From JBHENW01 sp046261875 (GTDB lineage: Bacteria; Acidobacteriota; Thermoanaerobaculia; UBA5066; Gp7-AA6), in NCBI GenBank assembly GCA_046261875.1, contig JBHENW010000126.1, positions 1 through 38,915 of the forward strand: a DNA stretch of 38,915 nucleotides, given 5' to 3'. A model generated the notes under the pieces. The model ran no database searches. It worked only from the letters and a program-made list of their open reading frames with translations, and was not told the DNA's origin. Made by a program: the position numbers and the translations under genes. This document shows, piece after piece, positions 28,299 to 36,784 of this stretch. Each line of letters begins with the position of its first letter. Within the stretch, counting starts at the first letter, position 1.

Positions 28299-30203
28299 CT
28301 ATTCGGGCAGGACCGCCGTGAGCCCGAGTTCCCGCCGGTCACCCGAGATGCCGAGGCGCTTGGGCACGAAGGTGCGCGAGAGCCGGAAGAGGACAGGACG
28401 GCCGATGGACGGCCGGCCCGAAAGGCGCAGGGCGACGGACTCGCCCGGAGCGAGGGTCCGGCGCCAGGAGACCGTGTCGCCGTCGCGGGCGTCGACCTCG
28501 ACCAGCCGCTGGTCCGGCGGAAAGTAGGCCAGCCGCACGGCGCGGGACTGTCCGGCGGGCACCCACACCGCAAAGGTCCGACGCGTCCACCGGAAGGAGC
28601 CGCCCGGCGTCCCCTCGAGCGGATAAAACCCGGCGAGCGCGGCGTGACGGAAAGTCGCGGCCGGAGCGGCCGTCCGCGCGGCCGCGACGAGGGCCGCCGC
28701 AGCATAGAGGACGACGGCCGCGCGCAGGAGGAGTCGCGACATACGGGAAGCGCGCGGGGCGGGAGGGCGCGCCACGACCGAGGCGAGCAGGAAGAAGAGG
28801 AAACAAACTTCCGGGGCGAGCCAGTGAGATCCGAGAAGTTGCGCCGCGACAAACCCGAGAGTGGCCGACGCCGCGGCGACGACGCCGGGTTCCGCCTCCG
28901 GATCAGCCGCTGCGGCGACGGCGTGTCGCGCGACCAAAATCGCGAGCGCGAGCGTCAGGAGAAATCCGACGAGCCCCGTTTCCGCGAGGGCCTGGACGTA
29001 GGCGCTTCCCGGGTTGTCCCGCATGGGGAGCCGCCGGTCCTGCTCCGCCAGGACGTCCGGAAGCATCCAAGAGAAAGCCCCCACGCCGGCCCCCTCGATC
29101 GGAGAGCGCTGAAACAAAAGGCCGGCGCTGCGCCACAGAACCGGCCGCTCGGAGACGCGGTACTGCAGCGGAAGTCTCGGATCGAACGTTTCGGCCAGCC
29201 TTCCGGCCAGAGTCCCGGAGCGGGGCGCGAGCCAGAGCAGCGCGGCCAGGCCGACGCCGGCCGCGAGGCCGAGCACTGCCGCCGCGCGGCGTGCTCCCCG
29301 GCGCAGCAGGAGGATCGCGGGAAGCCCGACCAGCGGAACGATCAGCCCGCTCCGGGAGCCCGAGAGGAGCAGTCCGCCGAGCATGAGGAGCAGGGGCGCC
29401 GCGAGCCATGCGCGCCGCCGGGGCTCGACGGCGATCCGAACGGAGAGAACCGTCGCTCCCAGCGCGCAGAGGAGACCGAGCGCGTTCGGATCCATCGCCC
29501 CGCCGGACAGCCTTCCGGTGAACTTCCAGAAAGGGCGCGATTCGTCGGCCAGCAGACCGGTCCGTTGGAGGAGCGCGGCGAAGGCCGACACGGTCACGCC
29601 CGCGAAGGCGGCCGCGATCGCAAGGCGCCTCACCGCGGAGCCTGCGCGCCGCAGCAGGAAGAAGAAGCCGGCCCCGCCGAGGAGGACCGAAAGGGTGAGC
29701 AACGACTCCCGGACCGCCGCCTCCTCGGTCAGACCCGCTCCGTTTACGGTGCGGCCGACCAGGCCGTGGATGAGGGCCCACACCGTGTGGGCGCGCGCCA
29801 GCGCCACCGCTCCTCCCAGGATCCAGACCGCTACGAGCGCGCGCAGGACCGCGTCCCAGCCCGACGGCTCCGGCGCGCTGTCGAAGTCGTAGATGAAGCG
29901 GAAGGTCCATCCGGCCGCGAGCCCCGAGAAGAGCAGCAGCGGCCAGGCGAGAGGCTCGGTCCCGCCGAGAAGCCTCGCGAGCAGCGGGGCCCACGGAAAG
30001 AGGAAGGCGAACGAGACGATGGCGCGGTTCGGCCGCCACACCGCGAGCAGGGCGAGGACCAGGGCGAGCGAGAGAACCGGCAGGCGGTCCCGGGCTCCCG
30101 GCTCGAACGCGACGGCGAGGAGCACGGCGCCTCCGGCGCACGCGGCGAGGAAGAGGAGGAACCGTGCGGGGGTGCCGGGCCGTCTCGGGGGGACGGACGT
30201 CAT
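28299..30203 (-). CDS. O-antigen ligase/Wzy-like polysaccharide membrane protein
   Basis: 634 aa with about 11-12 membrane helices over residues 1-470, and a soluble beta-rich C-terminal region of about 150 residues (with FRWTRRTFAVWVPAG and DTVSWRRTLAPGESV). The helix pattern and a large loop ending near IEGAGVGAFSWMLP match the Wzy_C / WaaL superfamily, which joins O-antigen to lipid A-core or polymerises O-units. The precise reaction cannot be assigned, and other surface polysaccharide ligases share the fold. It begins 10 nt after carB and ends adjacent to the LytM-like gene, so these form one transcript. No glycosyltransferase cluster is nearby. Confidence 0.8.
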   Translation of the reverse strand: MTSVPPRRPGTPARFLLFLAACAGGAVLLAVAFEPGARDRLPVLSLALVLALLAVWRPNRAIVSFAFLFPWAPLLARLLGGTEPLAWPLLLFSGLAAGWTFRFIYDFDSAPEPSGWDAVLRALVAVWILGGAVALARAHTVWALIHGLVGRTVNGAGLTEEAAVRESLLTLSVLLGGAGFFFLLRRAGSAVRRLAIAAAFAGVTVSAFAALLQRTGLLADESRPFWKFTGRLSGGAMDPNALGLLCALGATVLSVRIAVEPRRRAWLAAPLLLMLGGLLLSGSRSGLIVPLVGLPAILLLRRGARRAAAVLGLAAGVGLAALLWLAPRSGTLAGRLAETFDPRLPLQYRVSERPVLWRSAGLLFQRSPIEGAGVGAFSWMLPDVLAEQDRRLPMRDNPGSAYVQALAETGLVGFLLTLALAILVARHAVAAAADPEAEPGVVAAASATLGFVAAQLLGSHWLAPEVCFLFFLLASVVARPPAPRASRMSRLLLRAAVVLYAAAALVAAARTAAPAATFRHAALAGFYPLEGTPGGSFRWTRRTFAVWVPAGQSRAVRLAYFPPDQRLVEVDARDGDTVSWRRTLAPGESVALRLSGRPSIGRPVLFRLSRTFVPKRLGISGDRRELGLTAVLPE

Positions 30204-30213
30204 CAGCTGCGAA

Positions 30214-33200
30214 TCATGAACGGTGGTATTCCTGCAGGGAGGCCACGCCCGTCCCCCCCTCCCGGCGCGCCCGGATCCCTTCCACCGCCGCGGCCGCCGC
30301 CGACAGCGTCGTCAGGCAGGGAATCCCCAGGCGCAGCGCGGCCGAACGCATCCCGGCCTCGTCGTAGTGCGACTTCGACCCGAGGGGCGTGTTGATGACC
30401 AGTTGGATCCCGCCGGCCTCCATCTGGTCCACGGCGTCCGGCTTGCCTTCATTGACCTTGTATACGCGCTCGGCCGGAATTCCGGCGGCCTCGAGCGCGG
30501 CGAGCGTGCCTTCGGTGGCGCAGAGTCGGAACTCGAGCTCGAGCAGCTCACGCGCGATCGGCAGGAGGTTCTCCTTGTCGTAGGGGTTGACCGTGAGGAA
30601 GGCGCGGCCCGAAAGGGGCAGCGGCATGCCGACGCCTTCACAGGCCTTCGCGAAAGCGTCTCCGAACCGCGGAGAAATCCCCATGACCTCTCCCGTGGAC
30701 TTCATCTCCGGCCCGAGCAGCGGGTCTTCCCCCGGGAACTTGCGGAACGGGAAGACGGGCGCCTTGATGAAGAAGTCCACCGGATCGCGCTCCGGCGGCA
30801 GCTTCAGATCCGAGAGCGTCCGGCCCGCGGCCAGGAGCGCCGCGGCGTGCGCCATGGGAACGCCGATCGCCTTGGAAACGAAAGGGACGGTCCGCGAGGC
30901 GCGCGGGTTGACCTCGAGGACGTACAGCGTCCCGCCCTGAGTCGCGAACTGGATGTTCATCAGGCCCCTGACCGACAGTGCCCGGGCGAGCACGCGTGTC
31001 GCTTCGCGCATCTCGGTCAGATGCTCCGGCGTCACCTTGTAGGCCGGCAGGACGGAGAAGGAGTCGCCAGAATGGATGCCAGCTTCTTCGATGTGCTCCT
31101 GGATCCCCCCGATCCAGGTCTCGGTGCCGTCGGAGAGGGCGTCCACGTCGTACTCGAAGGCGTCGTCCAGGAAGCGGTCGATGAGGACGGGATGGTCCGG
31201 CGAGCTCTCCAGCGCCTGTTCCATGTAGGCGGCCAGGTGCTCGTCGTCGAAGACGACGACCATGGCGCGTCCGCCGAGGACGTAAGAGGGCCGGACCATC
31301 AGCGGGTAACCGATCCTCTTCGCGGCTTCCAGGGCTTCCGCGGCGGACCGCGCCTCGGCGTGAGGCGGCGCCTTGAGCCCCAGCTCCGCGAGCAGGCGGC
31401 CGAACCGGCCGCGGTCCTCGGCGAGGTCGATCGACTCGGGCGAGGTCCCCCAGATGGGGTACCCCGCCGCTTCGAGCGAGCGGGCCAGCTTCAGCGGGGT
31501 CTGTCCACCGAACTGGACGAGGACCCCGTCGGGCCGTTCGTTGTCGAGGACCGCCGAGACGTCCTCGAAGGTCAAGGGTTCGAAGTACAGACGGTCGGAG
31601 GTGTCGTAGTCGGTCGAGACCGTTTCGGGATTGCAGTTGATCATCACGGTCTCGAAGCCCGCGCGAGACAGGGCATAGCAGGCGTGGACGCAACAGTAGT
31701 CGAACTCGATGCCCTGGCCGATCCGGTTGGGCCCGCCCCCCAGGATCGCGACCTTCGGGCGCTCGGTCCGGACCGACTCGTTCTGCTCCTCGTAGGTCGA
31801 GTAGAAGTAGGGCGTCTCGGCCTCGAACTCGGCCGCGCAGGTGTCGATCGTCTTGAACACGGGCCGGACGGCGAGCACGTGCCGGCGCGCACGGATCTCC
31901 CTCTCCGTCGTCCTCATCGCCCGCGCGATGGAGGCATCGGACAGGCCCAGGCGCTTCGCCCGGACGAGGTCCTCCCGCGCGAGCTTGTCGGCAGAGCCCC
32001 GCTGCGCGAGGCAGCTCTCCTCACGGACCATCTTCCGGATGGCGTCGAGGAACCACGGATCGATGCGGGTGGCCGCGGCGATCTCGTCGACCGACATGCC
32101 GGCCAGAAACGCCCGCCGGATGTGGAAGACCCGTTCCCACGTCGGAACGGACAGCTTGTCCATCAGGTCGGCGTCCGAAAGCGGGCCCCGCCCGTCGTCG
32201 AGCCCATCCCGCCCGATCTCCAGTGAGCGGATCGCCTTGCCGAGCGCCTCGGGGAAAGTCCGCCCGATTGCCATGGCCTCGCCGACGGACTTCATCTGGA
32301 TCGTCAGCCGCGGATCGGCCCGGGGAAACTTCTCGAAGGCCCAGCGCGGGATCTTGACGACGACGTAGTCGAGAGTCGGCTCGAAGGAGGCGGGGGTCTT
32401 CTTCGTGATGTCGTTGGGAATCTCGTCCAGCGTGTACCCGACGGCGAGGAGAGCCGCGATCTTGGCGATCGGAAAGCCCGTCGCTTTCGAGGCCAGGGCC
32501 GAGGAGCGCGAGACGCGGGGGTTCATCTCGATGACGACGCGGCGCCCGGTTTTCGGATCCACCGCAAACTGGATGTTGGATCCCCCCGTCTCGACCCCGA
32601 CCTTTCGGATGACGGCCTTGGCCTCGTTGCGCATCTCCTGATACTGGCGGTCGGACAACGTCATCTGGGGAGCGACGGTGATCGAGTCGCCCGTGTGCAC
32701 TCCCATCGCGTCGAAGTTCTCGATCGAGCAGACGACGATCACGTTGTCGGCGCGGTCGCGCATGACTTCGAGCTCGAACTCCTTCCACCCCTCGACGGAC
32801 TCCTCGATCAAGACCTCGTGGGCGGGCGACTCGGCCAGGCCGTGCCGGACGATCCGGCGGAAGTCCTCCGGGCCGCGGGCGGCCCCTCCGCCCGAGCCTC
32901 CGAGCGTGAACGAGGGGCGCACGACGACCGGAAATCCGATCTCGGCGGCGAGCGTTTCGGCCTGCTCGAGCGAGCGTGCCCGGCCCGACCGGGGGACCTC
33001 CGCGCCGATCTCGAGCATCGCCTGCTTGAAGAGCTCGCGGTCCTCGGCCAGGCGCATCGAGCGCTCGCCGGCGCCGATGAGCTGGACGTTTCGCTTCTCC
33101 AGAATCCCGCGCTCGGTCAGGGCGAGCGCCAGGTTAATCGCCGTCTGGCCGCCCACGGTGGGAAGGATGGCATCGGGCCGCTCGCGCTCGACGATCCGCT

Positions 33201-33423
33201 CGAGGAATTCGGGGGTCAGCGGCTCGATGTAGGTCGCGTCGGCGAGCTCCGGATCGGTCATGATGGTCGCCGGGTTCGAGTTGACGAGGAGCACGCGGTA
33301 ACCTTCGCGGCGTAAGGCGCGAACCGCCTGGGTGCCGGAGTAATCGAACTCGCAGGCCTGGCCGATGACGATGGGCCCGGAGCCGATCACCAGGATGCTC
33401 TCGATGTCGGTCCGGCGCGGCAC
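30214..33423 (-). CDS. carB: carbamoyl-phosphate synthase large subunit
   Basis: 1069 aa, the usual length. It synthesises carbamoyl phosphate for pyrimidine and arginine biosynthesis from bicarbonate, ATP and ammonia supplied by CarA. Two homologous ATP-grasp halves are evident: the N-half opens IESILVIGSGPIVIGQACEFDYSGTQ (shown only by its first part, IGSGPIVIGQACEFDYSG) and the C-half repeats it as ILGGGPNRIGQGIEFDYCCVHA. A C-terminal allosteric MGS-like domain (about 930-1069) follows. GTG 33423 is 7 nt after TATAGT without Shine-Dalgarno. carA lies 3.4 kb upstream in a separate operon; the pair is split by the propeller gene and a LolC/E permease. The composite repeat copy B lies just upstream. 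Confidence 0.97.
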   Translation of the reverse strand: MPRRTDIESILVIGSGPIVIGQACEFDYSGTQAVRALRREGYRVLLVNSNPATIMTDPELADATYIEPLTPEFLERIVERERPDAILPTVGGQTAINLALALTERGILEKRNVQLIGAGERSMRLAEDRELFKQAMLEIGAEVPRSGRARSLEQAETLAAEIGFPVVVRPSFTLGGSGGGAARGPEDFRRIVRHGLAESPAHEVLIEESVEGWKEFELEVMRDRADNVIVVCSIENFDAMGVHTGDSITVAPQMTLSDRQYQEMRNEAKAVIRKVGVETGGSNIQFAVDPKTGRRVVIEMNPRVSRSSALASKATGFPIAKIAALLAVGYTLDEIPNDITKKTPASFEPTLDYVVVKIPRWAFEKFPRADPRLTIQMKSVGEAMAIGRTFPEALGKAIRSLEIGRDGLDDGRGPLSDADLMDKLSVPTWERVFHIRRAFLAGMSVDEIAAATRIDPWFLDAIRKMVREESCLAQRGSADKLAREDLVRAKRLGLSDASIARAMRTTEREIRARRHVLAVRPVFKTIDTCAAEFEAETPYFYSTYEEQNESVRTERPKVAILGGGPNRIGQGIEFDYCCVHACYALSRAGFETVMINCNPETVSTDYDTSDRLYFEPLTFEDVSAVLDNERPDGVLVQFGGQTPLKLARSLEAAGYPIWGTSPESIDLAEDRGRFGRLLAELGLKAPPHAEARSAAEALEAAKRIGYPLMVRPSYVLGGRAMVVVFDDEHLAAYMEQALESSPDHPVLIDRFLDDAFEYDVDALSDGTETWIGGIQEHIEEAGIHSGDSFSVLPAYKVTPEHLTEMREATRVLARALSVRGLMNIQFATQGGTLYVLEVNPRASRTVPFVSKAIGVPMAHAAALLAAGRTLSDLKLPPERDPVDFFIKAPVFPFRKFPGEDPLLGPEMKSTGEVMGISPRFGDAFAKACEGVGMPLPLSGRAFLTVNPYDKENLLPIARELLELEFRLCATEGTLAALEAAGIPAERVYKVNEGKPDAVDQMEAGGIQLVINTPLGSKSHYDEAGMRSAALRLGIPCLTTLSAAAAAVEGIRARREGGTGVASLQEYHRS

Positions 33424-33430
33424 CGCGCGG

Positions 33431-33436
33431 ACTATA
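33431..33436 (-). promoter_or_regulatory. -10-like TATAGT, 7 nt before the carB GTG
   Basis: TATAGT (5/6), CCGCGCG, GTG on the minus strand, at the end of composite repeat copy B. No ribosome site in the spacer and no clear -35. Confidence 0.5.
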
Positions 33437-33519
33437 CCGTCGCGTTCGCTCGCTCCGGAGCTGCCTTCGGCACCGCCTCGCAGGGTCGCCCGGATACGGG
33501 CTCGCCGCTCGGCTGCTCC

Positions 33520-33651
33520 GTCGCTCGCTGCCGCTCCCGCGGCGCGAGGCTCCTCCCCAGGGGTTCGGGGACCGCAAGGTCCCCGCCGAGCTTCGGCGCG
33601 ATCGTGAGATCGCGGCGAAGCGGAACGGGCCGGAGACTCCTCGCGCCGCGA
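33520..33651 (-). repeat. composite intergenic repeat, copy B (upstream of carB)
   Basis: Read on the minus strand: left arm TCGCGGCGCGAGGAGTCTCC (core complement at 33639-33650), a roughly 80-nt insert of short hairpins, then the right arm GAGCCTCGCGCCGCGGGAGC (core 33538-33549), followed by GGCAGCGAGCG. The 12-bp core ends are perfect inverted repeats. It lies between the propeller gene stop and the carB start. Confidence 0.7.
33567..33613 (-). other. three adjacent perfect hairpins inside copy B
   Basis: In plus-strand letters: GGGGACC-GCAA-GGTCCCC (33567-33584), GCCGA-GCT-TCGGC (33585-33597), GCGATC-GTGA-GATCGC (33598-33613). They are directly contiguous. Two have GNRA loops when written as plus-strand RNA (GCAA, GTGA); as minus-strand RNA the loops are TTGC and TCAC. 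Either strand can fold. No terminator T-run follows. Confidence 0.6.
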
Positions 33652-33676
33652 CCCTTAGTGCGCTGCGGCGCCGCGG

Positions 33677-35461
33677 CTAGCCACGAAACCGCGTCTGCCG
33701 CGCGACGCGGCCGGCGTCGGGACCGCAGAAGGCGGAGAGGATCGTGCCGTGCCGGCCGAGCGTCACGAGCAGCTCGCCCGTCCACTCGACGCCGAGCAGG
33801 TCGTGGTTGATGCGCGTGTCGTACTGCACCCAGCTGATGCCGTCGGGACTCTCCACCCGCACGCCCTCTTCGCCGACGGCCACGTAGCCCACTCCCGTCC
33901 ACGCCACCCCGTAGAGGAGCTTCGAGACGCCCGCGGAGCCCGGCCTCCACGCCCGGCCGTCCGGACTGGCCCAGGTGCGCCCGTCGTCGCCGACCGCGAG
34001 GAATTCGGTTCCGTTCCACGTCACGTCCGAGACGGTTCCGCCGCTCTCGGAGTAACGGATCGTCCACTCGACGCCGTCCGGACTGGACAGGATGAGCCGC
34101 GCCAGAGCGCCACCCACCGCCACGTACTCGCTTCCGTTGAAGGCCACGGCTTTCAGGGTGTTGTAGATCGGGTTGGCGAGCGTCGTCCAGGAGGCGCCGT
34201 CCGGACTCGCCAGCACCGTCCCTTCGCTGCCGATGGCGAGAAACCGCCTGCCATCGTGGAGGACGTCGTAGAGGACGCTCGCCGTGCCGGAGACGTGCGA
34301 GGACCACACGAGCCCGTCCGGGCTCGTCATGACCGTCCCGCGCTCGCCGACGGCGACGAACTTCCCGCCTCCCCACGTCACCCCGAGCAACCAGCCACCG
34401 TAGCCACCCGTGTTGCGGGACGTCCACGTCGCGAGGTCGGGGCTCGTCAGGATCGTGGCGTAAATGCCGACCGCCACGTGCATCAGGCCGTTCGTGGCGA
34501 TGTCGACGACGGAAGCGCGCGTCCCGTTCGACCGGTGCTCCCACCGCTGCCCGTCGGCGCTCGTCAGGATCGCGCCCTTGTCGCCGATGGCGACGAGTTG
34601 CCGGCCGTCGGATGCGACGTCGAAGAGGTCAGGGTGGCTCGGAGCGTCGCGGAGGATCCAGCTCACGCCGTCCCGGCTCGCGAAGATCTCCGCGCCCACG
34701 CCGATCAGCTCGGCGCCCGTCCAGTACAGCCCGTAGATCGCCGGAAGGGAGCCGAGCGCCACCCCTTGCCAGTTGATCCCGTCCCGGCTCGTCAGCGTGA
34801 CGCCGTAGGAGAGAAAGCCCGTACCGGACACGACGAACCGCGAGCCGTCCCAGGCGGCCGCGTAGAGCGCGTCCACGCCGTCGAAGGAACCGCTCGCCCA
34901 CGTGACGCCGTCCGCGCTGTGCATGTTGACGCCGTAGTCGCCCACGGCCACGTAACGCGAGCCGTTGTACGCCACGTCGCGGAGCATCTTGTCGACGGGG
35001 GTGGCACGCAGGGTCCAGAAGAGGGCGTCCGTGCTCGTGATCACCGCCCCGCGGTCTCCTACCGCAACGAACTGCGCCCCGTTCCAGAGCACCTTCCGCA
35101 GGGAGGCATCCGTGCCGCTTCGGGACCCGCTCCAGAGCAGGCCGTCCGGGCTCGTCAACACCGTCCCCTTGTCACCGACCGCAGCAAAAAAGGCCCCGGT
35201 CCAGATGACGTCCCACAAGTCGGCGCGCGTGCTCGAATCCTCGGCGGTCCACTCCACGCCGTCCATGCTCGACACGATCGTGCCCGCGCGGCCGACCGCG
35301 ACGAACCGGCCGCGCCCGTACGCGATCCCGGCGAGACGGTTGCCCTGGGGCTGCGGGTTGGTCCATTGGAAGTCGTCGCACGGCTGCGCGTAGGCAACCG
35401 ATGAGAGCAGAACGAACAGAGCGAGAGACACCGATCCCCGGAACGTCAGCGATCGAAACAT
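33677..35461 (-). CDS. secreted 14-repeat propeller protein (YCF48/BNR-like)
   Basis: 594 aa. Signal peptide 1-25 (ends AYA). The rest is about 42-residue repeats with the pattern W-x-G-x-x-F-VAVG-x-x-G-x-x-x-x-SPDG-x-x-W. I count 13 complete and one partial copy (first FVAVGRAGTIVSSMDG, last LVTLGRHGTILSAFCG), which would suit two seven-bladed propellers. It resembles the YCF48/WD-like proteins used as scaffolds in bacterial exports; no enzyme motif is visible. The start ATG 35461 has AGGAGG 4 nt upstream, an unusually tight but clear site. It is alone between the LolC/E permease and carB. Secreted or periplasmic location is the safe claim; function is unknown. Confidence 0.85.
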   Translation of the reverse strand: MFRSLTFRGSVSLALFVLLSSVAYAQPCDDFQWTNPQPQGNRLAGIAYGRGRFVAVGRAGTIVSSMDGVEWTAEDSSTRADLWDVIWTGAFFAAVGDKGTVLTSPDGLLWSGSRSGTDASLRKVLWNGAQFVAVGDRGAVITSTDALFWTLRATPVDKMLRDVAYNGSRYVAVGDYGVNMHSADGVTWASGSFDGVDALYAAAWDGSRFVVSGTGFLSYGVTLTSRDGINWQGVALGSLPAIYGLYWTGAELIGVGAEIFASRDGVSWILRDAPSHPDLFDVASDGRQLVAIGDKGAILTSADGQRWEHRSNGTRASVVDIATNGLMHVAVGIYATILTSPDLATWTSRNTGGYGGWLLGVTWGGGKFVAVGERGTVMTSPDGLVWSSHVSGTASVLYDVLHDGRRFLAIGSEGTVLASPDGASWTTLANPIYNTLKAVAFNGSEYVAVGGALARLILSSPDGVEWTIRYSESGGTVSDVTWNGTEFLAVGDDGRTWASPDGRAWRPGSAGVSKLLYGVAWTGVGYVAVGEEGVRVESPDGISWVQYDTRINHDLLGVEWTGELLVTLGRHGTILSAFCGPDAGRVARQTRFRG

Positions 35462-35504
35462 GGCGCCTCCTGTGGCATGGAATGGGTTCTAAAGAAACGA
35501 GCGG

Positions 35505-35510
35505 ATTATA
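35505..35510 (-). promoter_or_regulatory. consensus -10 TATAAT of the propeller gene
   Basis: Perfect TATAAT on the minus strand, 43 nt before ATG 35461, leaving a normal leader with AGGAGG (35471-35466). It lies in the 72-nt gap after the LolC/E stop. No clear -35. Confidence 0.55.
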
Positions 35511-35533
35511 GCCCCGTCGTCCGCGCGCTCCGG

Positions 35534-36784
35534 CTACTCGTATCGGAGTGCCTGGGCGACGTCGGTGCGGGCGGCCCGCCGCGCCGGGACCCAGGAAGCC
35601 AGGACGATCGCGACGGCCGAAAAAGCCAGGATCGCGAGCAGGTCGGAAGCGCGGACCCGGAAGGGCACGAAGGAGACGAAGTAGATTTCCGCCACCCCCG
35701 GCGGGAAGGACAGGAGCCGGAACTCCGTGACCGCCCAGCAGATGAGCCAGCCCGCGAGAATCCCCGCGAGCACGCCGGCCCCCCCGAGCAGGCCGCCGAG
35801 AAGGAGAAAAACGCGGGAGAAGAACCGCGGCTCGGCCCCGGCCACGGTGAGCACGGCGATGTCCCTCTTCTTCTCTTGAACCGTCATGACGAGGGTCGCC
35901 ACGATGTTGAAGGTGGAAACGGCCACGATGAGGCCGATGACGAGAAAGAGCGTCGTCTGCTGGATCGCCAGCGCGGAGAAGAGCCCGCTGTTCATGGAGC
36001 GCCAGTCCGTCACCGAGAAGCCGCGGCCGGCGGCGGTCTCGACCGCATCGCGCGCCTCGTCGATCCTCTCGAAGGAATCGAGCTTCACCTCGACGACGTT
36101 CGCGGGGGGGCCCATGCGGGCGAGCCCGCGGAGCGTCTCCCGGTCGAGGAAAACCCATTCCGAGTCGTACTCGTAGAAGTTCGTCCGGAAGATCCGCCCG
36201 ACGCGGAAGCGTCCCGTCCGAGGCGCGAAGCGCATGCCGCCGGGGGCGTTGTCCGGGATGGCGAGCGTGATCTCCTCCCCCTCACGCACGTCGAGCACCC
36301 GCGCCAGCTCCCGCCCGATCGCGGCCCCCGGCAGGTTTCCTGGACCGCCGCGCGCGAGGACCCGTTCCACGTCCGGAAGATACGTCTCGATCTGAGAGAC
36401 CCGCCGCTCGCGCGCCGCATCGACGCCTTTGAGCACCGCGTCCGCCCCGTCGGGCGTCCGCTCCGAGATGGCGAGCCCCGACTGGTAGATGACGGGCGCG
36501 GTGGCCCGCACGCGCGCAACCCGCGCCAGCCGCCCCTCCAGCTCCGCGATGCCCGGGTCCGGCCCGGAGGCGAGGGAGAGCGGGAAGACCACGATCTCGA
36601 CGTTGGCGCCGATCAGCTTCTGCCGGATCTCGGTGCGGTAACCGGAAAGAAGTCCCATCGCCACGACCAGGGCGCACACGCCGAGAGCGATTCCCCCCAC
36701 GGAGAGCAGCGAGACCGCGGACACGAGCCGGGAAGGGCGCGAACGCAGGTACGCGAGCGCGACCTCCAGTGAGAGGGCGGTCAA
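35534..36784 (-). CDS. LolC/LolE-type ABC transporter permease
   Basis: 416 aa. N-terminal membrane helix (about 18-45), a large periplasmic MacB-like domain (about 50-265), then three C-terminal helices (about 285-405) ending in PARRAARTDVAQALRYE. This is the FtsX/LolCE fold that lifts lipoproteins off the inner membrane for LolA transfer. The start is TTG 36784, overlapping the carA stop (TTGA), and the frame continues open upstream inside carA, so a longer reading is not real. No LolD ATPase or second permease is adjacent; many lineages use a single LolF-like permease. Family assignment is firm; the lipoprotein role is by homology. Confidence 0.88.
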   Translation of the reverse strand: MTALSLEVALAYLRSRPSRLVSAVSLLSVGGIALGVCALVVAMGLLSGYRTEIRQKLIGANVEIVVFPLSLASGPDPGIAELEGRLARVARVRATAPVIYQSGLAISERTPDGADAVLKGVDAARERRVSQIETYLPDVERVLARGGPGNLPGAAIGRELARVLDVREGEEITLAIPDNAPGGMRFAPRTGRFRVGRIFRTNFYEYDSEWVFLDRETLRGLARMGPPANVVEVKLDSFERIDEARDAVETAAGRGFSVTDWRSMNSGLFSALAIQQTTLFLVIGLIVAVSTFNIVATLVMTVQEKKRDIAVLTVAGAEPRFFSRVFLLLGGLLGGAGVLAGILAGWLICWAVTEFRLLSFPPGVAEIYFVSFVPFRVRASDLLAILAFSAVAIVLASWVPARRAARTDVAQALRYE

